A stretch of 64,000 nt of DNA from Artemia franciscana (lineage: Eukaryota > Arthropoda > Branchiopoda > Anostraca > Artemiidae), in contig NC_088873.1 in assembly GCF_032884065.1 (NCBI RefSeq), positions 24,665,558-24,729,557 on the forward strand, given 5' to 3'. The position numbers and the translations under genes were made by a program. Shown here piece after piece: positions 57,421 to 64,000 of the stretch; the stretch's first letter is position 1, and each line of letters begins with the position of its first letter. Below the pieces are notes generated by a model. The model saw only the letters and a program-made list of their open reading frames with translations, searched no databases and was not told where the DNA came from.

Positions 57421-57960
57421 AACCTGACCCCCATCCCTAATCAAAAAAAAAATTATGATATTTTATTCCTAAGCTTGTGGAAGCTGACTCCCGTCTCTCC
57501 ATAGCCCAATCCTCCTCCCCTCCAAAAAAATTGTTAATGATAAATCTTGGGAGCTGACCCTTGTCCACCCTCTGAGGCCAAAACCCACCAAACCCACTCC
57601 CAAAATAAACAACTTATGGGCGATATTTTACTTTAAAAATATGGGAATTGACTCCTGATCCTTCCTCTGTGGACGGACCCCCCCCCCTGTTTCAAAAAAC
57701 TTATCAACGATATTTTATTCAAATATTATGGGAACCCACCTCTGGCCTTCCTTGGCCGAATCCTACAACCCCCCCCCCCCCGGCCCAACAAATAACACTT
57801 ATCAACAATACACTATTCAAAAAATTGCGGGGCCTGACCCCTGGCCCTCCATGACCCAATCACTCTCCAATCAAAGAAATCCATATCAATGATAAATCAT
57901 AAGAGATAACCCCTGATCCTCCCTCCATGGCCCAAACCCCTCCAAAAAAAACTTATTAAA
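57421..57960 (+). repeat. ~95-bp minisatellite, about six units
   Basis: Each unit has ACTTAT(C/T)AA(C/T)GATA(T/A)TTTATTCAAA, (G)GGAGCTGACCCCTGGCC and TCC(C)TCCATGGCCCAA(T/A)CCCCTCCAAAAAAA, in varying states of decay. C runs at 57,679-57,688 and 57,770-57,782 lie in the unit centres. The 68-codon Pro-rich frame at 57,648-57,854 is a by-product. Confidence 0.75.
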
Positions 57961-58458
57961 GATACTTGAGTAGTTTAGAAAATGAGGGTTCTTGAACACC
58001 TAACTCATCCATTAAATTTACATTATTTTCACTTAATTTTACATCATTTTAACATCAAACATTGCACATTTTGAACATTTTCAATCTTTACATTAAAAAT
58101 AAAAACTGTTTCTTTGAAATCAAGTTTGGTCTCATTTATATACTTTTTCAAAATGCCAACATGGGTTTCTCAGCCCCACATAGATCACCCCATCAATTTA
58201 CGCCCTTTTTAGTTGAATTTGTACAATTTTAAAATAAAATTTCCGGCAGTTTTTTAATTTCCATCATGAGCCCTAAAATCAAATCAGGGATGTAATGAAA
58301 AAATAGTTTAATTATATTCCATTCTTTCTATATTACTGATAAAATTTAAATATTCGATATGATTTAATATTTAATGGATAGTTCTATATCAATATTTAAA
58401 TAATTTATTTTATTTTTATATTTTATTTCAATCATATTTAAATTCATACCTTTATCTA
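57961..58458. other. AT-rich DNA downstream of Polinton relic 2
   Basis: No gene was recognised. ACATTATTTTCACTTAATTTTAC and related phrases repeat loosely. The lower end of Polinton relic 2 probably lies here, but no terminal repeat was found. Confidence 0.4.
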
Positions 58459-58691
58459 TTATTTTTTTAATTTCTTTTCAAGATCAGCTGCTTTAGAATC
58501 AAAACACTTAGGTGCAAATAGATCAACCATTTCACCTTTAAAATCAATTATGATAACGATGTTTTTCCCCCTTTAGGTGTAACACATTTTATTCTTTTAA
58601 TCATGTATTCCATTCCAATGTCTAAATCTAGTTTCCTAACAGTTCGAACATATTTATTCACCATTTTCACTTCACTTAAAATTTTCTCCAT
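58459..58691 (-). pseudogene. Small conserved Polinton ORF downstream of the capsid gene (one frameshift)
   Basis: ATG at 58,691 opens a frame with LDLDIGMEYMIKRIKCVTP. At a run GGGGGAAAAA (about 58,561-58,570) the frame shifts by one base. The second part, with EMVDLFAPKCFDSKAADLEK, ends TAA at 58,459-58,461. Total length of about 77 codons and position just after the capsid gene match a short protein often found there in Polintons. Its function is unknown to me. It is the least damaged gene of the relic. Confidence 0.5.
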
Positions 58692-58763
58692 TTATTAGCT
58701 GCTAATCTTATTCATTAAATTTCCATTTTGAAAATAATTTATATACTAACATATAATTTACTA

Positions 58764-60001
58764 TCATTGACCTCCATGATTGCTTTTATTTCTGAAAATA
58801 TAACGCAGTAAATGTTTTATTAATAAGGAGGTACTTAATCTAATAACAGTTTAATTTCTATATCAGCAGTTGATCCATTAGATAAACATTCGACTTGTGC
58901 TTTGAAACATCAAAAAAATAAAGGATAGACTGTTTTAAAATCATTGGAACTTACAATTGCTCCACTATCAACATTTTCATGTTTATATCCTAACTATAAA
59001 AATTATTGATAAGCGTTAGAATAATCTTCTAAGCATCATTAGCATTACTGAAATCACATTCCAAATCTTCTTGTGGATATCTACATCCATTTACGATTAC
59101 TTCAATTCTATCAGTGTTCATATGCTGAAATACCATATTTTTTTGGGTATAAGTGTTATCTTTTTCAAATTTCTGTAAAACAACAATATTTTAGTTGTGT
59201 TATAGCATTCGTTGACTACCTTCTATGTTAATTCCCTATCCTTTTCATTATCAATTTTATAGATATTACATGCTTTCTATCTTAATTCAAATGAGCTGCC
59301 CTTTCTTAATCCAGCTTTCAATTCTTCCCCCTTCTTCGTTAATCTGGCTTGTAATTGAGTTGCTATGGGTAAAATGGGATGTTTAACTGGTAACATCCAT
59401 GATAAATGCATTAAAATTACTTTAAAATTCTTAGCTCCATATTTTATAATGATATTGGAAAAACCGTTTCTTTTTAATATAATTTGATGGGTAACGCCTC
59501 TATAAACACGATTTATATCTTGAAAAATCCAAATAATCATGATAATAGTAAATACATACTAGCCACGTTACTTTCTTTGGTTTTATTTAATCTTATATAT
59601 AAACCACAATTAAAAGTGTTATTTCGCTTTATTGTAACAGTTCCACCGCCTGCTGCAACAGGTGTAAAAGTGCTTTCAAACTCATTTTCTACTTTAAAGA
59701 TATTAACCGATTGGGTTTTGTCTTCTTACCAAAACATATTAGTAGCTGCGCTTCGACTATAGTCAACTGGAAATTCTAATATTTTTTAACAGTAGTCGTT
59801 ATACTACATAATTAATACTTTCAATGTATTTTCCATTGATAATATGTTCGATATTTTTGGACAAATTTAATCCATTCATCATTGTTCCGTATTCACATTG
59901 TTTTCTCTAGTTTCTGTAAATTCATATTTAGTCGTAGAATCATCAATAATAGGCTTTTCAAATATTTCCTAATAAGGAGCAACAATTTGATTCGCTGCCA
60001 T
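58764..60001 (-). pseudogene. Polinton major capsid protein, second lineage (decayed)
   Basis: The start at ATG 60,001 reads MAANQIVAPY, a stop, then KPIIDDSTTKYEFTETREN, like the N-terminus of one group of double-jelly-roll capsid proteins. The clearest block (59,540-59,277) has INRVYRGVTHQIILKRN, KNFKVILMHLSWMLP and LPIATQLQARLTKKGEELK. Preceding it is LFGFFK, and earlier VAAGGGTVTIKRN. Further pieces in other frames reach GSTADIEIKLLLD and YCVIF near the end (58,835-58,764). It is about 410 codons long, shorter than usual, with several stops and frame changes. It forms the capsid shell in living relatives; here it is dead. Confidence 0.6.
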
Positions 60002-60044
60002 TTATATGCAAAAACATTAAATAAACTTTAAAAGATTTTCAAAG

Positions 60045-60372
60045 CATCACCGGGGATGTAGTTTAAGTCCCTTCACTAAAATCATTGCATCCACTAAGCC
60101 ATTCTTCTATTTATCAGGGTGTTTATTGAAATATATCTTTTTATTTGAAACTATACCTTTTAGAGACTTCACATCATTTAACTCTCTTTGATTATACTCT
60201 ATCCAATATTTTTTATATTTAATCGCTCTATTTCTAAATAATTCCAGTCGTGGTTTAATAATTGTGTTATACATAATGAGCTGTATCTTTTATATTCTTT
60301 TTTGGACGTCTTAGATAATTGAAAATTGACGATATTTAAAGAAACTACCAATCCCACTACCATACTGTCATT
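60045..60372 (-). pseudogene. Polinton minor virion protein remnant, lineage 2
   Basis: Minus-strand pieces between the penton-like and capsid genes read QYGSGIGSFFK at the start (about 60,372-60,340), the glycine-rich opening typical of the small pre-capsid protein. A basic stretch follows (ELFRNRAIKYKKYWIEYNQR), then KGIVSNKKIYFNKHPDK. Frames change at least once and stops interrupt. The assignment leans on position and the opening motif. Confidence 0.4.
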
Positions 60373-60445
60373 TATACAATAATTGTTTCTTATTGATCAG
60401 CATTTATTATAGATTCATTTTTAAATTAATTTCATTAAAAAAATT

Positions 60446-61147
60446 TCAAATCCGAAGATATGCAACATTTTCTCCATTCTGATAAATTAATCGACCTAAT
60501 TTATCAGTCATAGTCATTTTTAGCACGCTGATATATTCGTTTCGATTGATTGGAATATCTTGCCTTCCTATAGGAATCTCACAGAGTAGCGTGCTAGGTT
60601 CTGTTTTTGTATCAAAACTCCACAGTTAGAGGTTGTATTCCCATTCACAATTGAACCATCCACTAATGAGCAGTGAATCTGTATTTTATCAACATTTATT
60701 GTAATATTAGGAGCTTTAGTACCTTCATTATATTTACTACTTAGTTGAGCTTAATTTTAAAATTATAAGATAAAACATAAATCACTATTAGACCGATATT
60801 TATAATTCTCTTTCAAAATAATAACAAACTTCATTGTTGCTGGATTGGATAATATACTGATTGGGAATTGATCTTGATATGAATTGAAATTACGAGTTAA
60901 AAAATAATTAAAACCCCTCTTTTCATACAACCCACTGGGTATAATAACGTTAAACCATTGATCTTATTTTTCCCCAGTATTCAAACGTATTGTTTTTAAA
61001 TTGATCACAAATGTTATACGATGAAAACCATAGTGTACATTGAGTTAAAGCTATTTCATAGTCAGAGTTTTGGTCTAACTTGATCGGATTACTTGTATAG
61101 GGCTGTTCAATTTCATTTTTGTCACCACTAATAATAATCAAAACCAT
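60446..61147 (-). pseudogene. Polinton penton-like (minor capsid) protein, decayed
   Basis: ATG at 61,147 starts IIISGDKNEI, then SNPIKLDQNSDYEIALTQC and a Phe/Tyr-rich turn, the pattern of the N-terminal strand of Polinton penton-like proteins. After a frameshift near 60,955, pieces include VIIPSGLYEKRG, a stretch around NVDKIQIHCSLVDGSIVNG, and the end LKMTMTDKLGRLIYQNGEN followed by TGA at 60,446-60,448. The IxCxLxxGSxxNG and TDxxGRLIxxxGE features are typical of this gene in intact relatives. Total is 234 codons. It lies upstream of the minor protein and capsid genes as expected. Confidence 0.55.
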
Positions 61148-61445
61148 TTATAAGAGAAGTATCTTTCTTCATAAAATTCAAATTCTAAGATAGTTGTTTT
61201 AAATAGTAGTAAAGTCATTTTTCTTAATAATTTTATTTTTTAATAATGAATCGAGCAGGTCAATAGCTTCATTTTTCAGTTTTCCAGCAGCTCTGCCACG
61301 TAGAAAACTATATATTTTCAAATATATGATTTGCATTCATGTAAATCCCAGTTTCTTATTGAAAATATATTGCATCAATGTTATCCTTAATATCTTTTAA
61401 CCTTCTTCTATAGATTTTTACAAAATGAGACATTTTTTCTTCTAA

Positions 61446-61655
61446 TTAACTAAATTTCCCGCAATTCATCTTTCCTCCGTATCTTTGATTAAGTATTCCT
61501 GATTCATCTATTACTTCTCTTAAATATTGATAATTGTCTGAATAAAAACTAGGCATTTCAAAATAGAATCGCTTAGGATCATATTCCTTATTGATTACTC
61601 TTAGAAGTTCATGATCTATCCCAAAATTGACATTGGCAATGAACTTTGGTTTATT
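61446..61655 (-). CDS. Unassigned ORF within Polinton relic 2
   Basis: A clean frame of about 69 codons reads NKPKFIANVNFGIDHELLRV, then FYFEMPSFYSDNYQYLREVI and ends at TAA 61,446-61,448. Its composition is clearly protein-like. It lies between the duplicated integrase end and the penton-like gene. A second stretch further on (about 61,300-61,195; FLRGRAAGKLKNEAIDLLDS) is also open. I do not recognise either. They may be the remains of one accessory gene of the element. Confidence 0.4.
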   Translation of the reverse strand, partial: NKPKFIANVNFGIDHELLRVINKEYDPKRFYFEMPSFYSDNYQYLREVIDESGILNQRYGGKMNCGKFS

Positions 61656-61729
61656 CCGGGGTAAAATAGATTGACTTGGGTGAGCTTAACTGCTTACTTG
61701 AAAACTCTCTCTAATGAACGTTCTTGAAG

Positions 61730-62370
61730 TATAGTTCATTGTACTTCTATATTTTCACTATACTCGCTAATAATTTGTTCAACTTTACAGGATCCATTTA
61801 TAGAATGAAAATTTTTAGTGAATAATTTTTTAGCTCCTTTTCGTAAGAACCATCAATCATGAGTTCATCATTATTATCTGAAAGTTCATACGTTATATGG
61901 GTTGTATGTTTCATTCCAGCTATTTGGAATATTTCAGTTATGTACTTTGGTAGCTAACTTTTGTCAAAAACACCCTATTTTATTAATTCTAACCAAATCA
62001 CCAACATTGAATCACCAGCACCCAACTTCTCAGCATAGTCACGAAATCCAGCTTCCTCTATGGAATGTTCTTTAACCATAGTTCATCGTATTTCTTTATT
62101 TTCACTATACTCGCTAATAATTTATTCAATTTTATAGGATCCATTTATACAATGAAAATTTTTATTGAATAATGCTTGAGTTCTTTTTCGTAAATACCAT
62201 TAATCATGAGTTCACCATTATTATCTGATAGTTCATACGTTATATGGGTTGTATGTTTCACTGCAGCTATTTGAAACATTTCAGTTATGTAATTTGGTAG
62301 CTAACTTTTTTCAAAAACACCCTTACTTTTATTAATTCTAACCAAATCACCAACATTGAATTTGCCTATG
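61730..62370 (-). repeat. Tandem duplication of the integrase C-terminal region
   Basis: The block 61,730-62,015 repeats 62,083-62,370: both contain TTTTCACTATACTCGCTAATAA, GAATGAAAATTTTTA-like text, CATACGTTATATGGGTTGTATG, TTTGGTAGCTAACTTTT and ATTCTAACCAAATCACCAAC. They differ by several percent. The unit spans roughly 350 bp. It encodes the FxVGDLVRI to THITYEL part of the integrase. Confidence 0.85.
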
Positions 62371-63150
62371 GATGATTTTTGAACTTCGACATCAGGAAAT
62401 AAATTAGTGTACACCTTTTTTTCATTTCATCTTTTTATCATTTCTGTTGGTTTCATTTTGATGGATCGATGATAAGAATTGTTATAATTGTCGAAGAAAG
62501 AGGATAATATATCTATCCAACATTTTATGTTGTTATGAGTAAAATATTCCCGCAATCTTTCTTTGATTGGTTGGTATATTAGATCTTTCAACAATTTTAG
62601 TTTAATTCATTTGGAGATAAGAACCAATGAATTCTATGACTTTTATAAATACTCGAAACTTTTTCATAGCAAATTCTTTATCTTTATTTGTTTGTGGTTT
62701 TTTCGGTTTTCTATTTGTAAATAGACGTGTAAAAGCATTAATAATTTCCTTACCCTTTTCATCCTTTAAAAGAATACACCAAGCGTATTTACTAAGACAA
62801 TCAATGACTGAAAGACTATAATAAAAATTATTATTTTTACTTTTATACTGCTGCATATCAACCAAATATCAACCAAATCTGCTTGGCAGTGGTCATCGAC
62901 ACTATAAATGTAAACACGTGTTTTTTTGAATTCATGATAAGCTGGACAGTGTAAAGAACTACTATATTGACTTTCCCACACTTCTTTAATTTTTTTTTTT
63001 TTTTTTTTTTGATACAGTAAAACCAAGTCATTTTAATTTTCTATGTAAATTGTCAATCCCTGAAAAGTTTGAATAATAGAGTTCTAAAAAGTTGTTTTCT
63101 GCACTGCTCTTGCCAGCAAAAATACCACGTCCTTTTATCCAGGATTTTTC
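62083..63150 (-). pseudogene. Polinton retroviral-type integrase (c-integrase), decayed
   Basis: Minus-strand order: FLELYYSNFSGIDNLHRKLK (about 63,105-63,045), then after a frame change YSVDDHCQADLVD (about 62,905-62,868, first catalytic Asp). Next is SVIDCLSKYAWCILLKDEKGK (62,822-62,760) with KPKKPQTNKDKEF (about 62,715-62,677), where the second Asp of the usual TDKGxEF is Asn (AAT). Then come KIVERSN (third catalytic acidic residue kept, about 62,572-62,552), IKERLREYFTHNN, KFNVGDLVRI (62,360) and KHTTHITYEL (62,248). The C-terminal part resembles the SH3/chromodomain-like end. Several frames and stops mean it is inactive. It joined element ends to host DNA in functional relatives. Confidence 0.8.
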
Positions 63151-63302
63151 CTCAGTGTTTCCTTTTTTTAAACTATTTTTCATGCAACTACAAAATGTAC
63201 AAATACCTTTAATCAGTGGCACTTTCTTTTATTTTTCAAAACTTCCCAAGTTAAAGAATCGGTTGTAGTAACCTTTTTACCTCGCATGCAATAAACCACC
63301 AT
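63151..63302 (-). pseudogene. N-terminal zinc-ribbon fragment of a Polinton protein
   Basis: ATG at 63,302 reads MVVYCMRGKKVTTTD. After a one-base change the frame continues PLIKGICTFCSCMKN. Short Polinton proteins that start M-x-Y-C-x-x-C, then a K-G-x-C-x-x-C knuckle, are known from some lineages and can continue into a phospholipase-like domain. Here one Cys of the first knuckle is Gly, and the sequence runs straight into integrase, so the rest has been deleted. Confidence 0.4.
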
Positions 63303-63705
63303 TTGTTACAGATTAAAATTATTAAACAAATTTAAATCATTAAACCTATTAATAAACGCAAACAGATTTCAGCCTTCTCAAGAAAGTCTCAAAATAGTAA
63401 ATAGCAAGCAATAAAATATCTCAGTCTTGACTGTTCTTTAAGATTTAGAATTTTGTTTCATAAAATCAGCTCCTAATAAATGGCTAACATAGCAGAAGTG
63501 ATTATGATTTTTTTACAACGAAAATCCGAATTCGTCAAAATAAAAAATTGTTTACCGCATTACAGAATTAATGAATTGCGGTCATTTACCAAAACTCAAA
63601 ATTTAAAGATTATTGGCAAAAAATTTAAATTATTCAATACCACCAATGATCATCTAAATAATAAAATATCAATGTACGATATAATAAAATGAGATAGTCA
63701 AAATG
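63303..63705. other. Flank of Polinton relic 2
   Basis: An AT-rich interval with one plus-strand ORF of 70 codons (63,480-63,692) containing PHYRINELRSFTKTQNLKII, loosely SAP-domain-like but too weak to call. No terminal repeat was recognised. Confidence 0.3.
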
Positions 63706-64000
63706 ATAATTACACTGTACGAGGATAGTGAATGCTGTGTACGCACAGAAAATGGGGACACGCGTTTCTTCAAGATAATGCATGGTGTCAAACAAGGATA
63801 AGTCCTATCCTCGTTTCTGTTTGTTATTGTAATGAACTATGTTCTACGGCAGTCTTCGGGCATTGGAGTGAAGATTAACATCCGACAGATCTCTGATCTG
63901 GACTTCTCAGATGGCGTTGTTCTTCTTGAAGAAACGAAACTGCGACTGCAGCTGCTACTCGACGCCATAGACGAAAAGGCCGAGAAAATGGGACTTGCAG
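63706..64000 (+). mobile_element. LINE reverse transcriptase fragment, runs off the right edge
   Basis: The plus-strand frame from 63,706 reads CVRTENGDTRFF, HGVKQG, a TAA (63,799-63,801), VLSSFLF, then SDLDFSDGVVLLEE and DAIDEKAEKMGL. GVxQGxVLSxxLF and the LDFxDD box are core reverse transcriptase motifs of endonuclease-type LINEs. The usual FADD is FSDG here, and the Cys after QG is a stop, so the copy is dead. It would join the region carried by the 15.7-16.4 kb fragment, and the style of sequence suggests the same or a close family. It starts next to Polinton relic 2. Confidence 0.75.

Larger units (their letters stand above)
58459..63302 (-). mobile_element. Polinton/Maverick relic 2 (different lineage)
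   Basis: Reading on the minus strand, gene remains are: zinc-ribbon piece (63,302-63,151), integrase (63,150-62,083), duplicated integrase end (62,015-61,730), unassigned ORF (61,655-61,446), penton-like protein (61,147-60,446), minor virion protein (about 60,372-60,045), MCP of a second type (60,001-58,764) and a small downstream ORF (58,691-58,459). Integrase plus capsid genes in one direction is diagnostic for Polintons. No polymerase, ATPase or protease was recognised in this stretch. Every gene has stops or frameshifts. The capsid differs from that of relic 1, so the two are separate acquisitions. Confidence 0.8.

Overview
The window looks like repeat-dense, AT-rich nuclear DNA from an invertebrate with a large genome, most likely an arthropod. 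The basis is the mix of old Polinton/Maverick, LINE and Helitron remains, long introns or intergenic DNA, and no compact gene structure. Species cannot be told from the sequence. No intact multi-exon host gene is visible. The only host-gene candidates are two isolated minus-strand exon-like ORFs with good splice acceptors (6,487-6,655 and 50,987-51,444) and an unassigned 170-residue ORF at 22,915-23,427.

The most informative content is two decayed Polinton/Maverick (adintovirus-like) elements of different lineage. Element 1 (plus strand, about 14.1-20.6 kb) has a protein-primed family B DNA polymerase (pPolB), a small basic minor virion protein and a major capsid protein (MCP). A 5'-truncated LINE with a 10-bp target duplication splits the polymerase. 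Element 2 (minus strand, about 63.3-58.46 kb) reads, in its own direction: zinc-ribbon fragment, retroviral-type integrase, an unassigned ORF, penton-like protein, minor virion protein, a second type of MCP, and a small conserved downstream ORF. Both are full of stops and frameshifts. Each has a tandem duplication of the 3' part of one gene.

Most of the rest is repeats. Family A is a roughly 1.7-kb element in three near-complete plus-strand copies (2.33, 36.1 and 40.6 kb) that carries a foldback module. Family B is a chain of diverged units of about 275 bp in arrays at 32.3-34.9, 42.5-45.4, 53.1-56.0 (inverted) and 56.1-57.4 kb. Family C is a chain of units of about 300 bp at 46.35-48.25 kb. 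All three families begin with a short near-perfect palindrome, which suggests a common mode of mobilisation (Helitron/Helentron-like is the best guess).

A 1.44-kb Helitron with both ends sits inside a TA microsatellite at 48,500-49,942. It carries a broken helicase C-terminus and two successive hairpin+CTAG termini. A 215-bp retroposon-like insertion (44,203-44,417) has a perfect 10-bp target duplication and a hairpin resembling a hammerhead-ribozyme core. A roughly 105-bp minisatellite is arranged as two mirrored five-unit arrays at 30.4-31.7 kb. A LINE reverse-transcriptase fragment runs off the right edge.

Protein family calls rest on recognising conserved motifs by eye. No database search was run.
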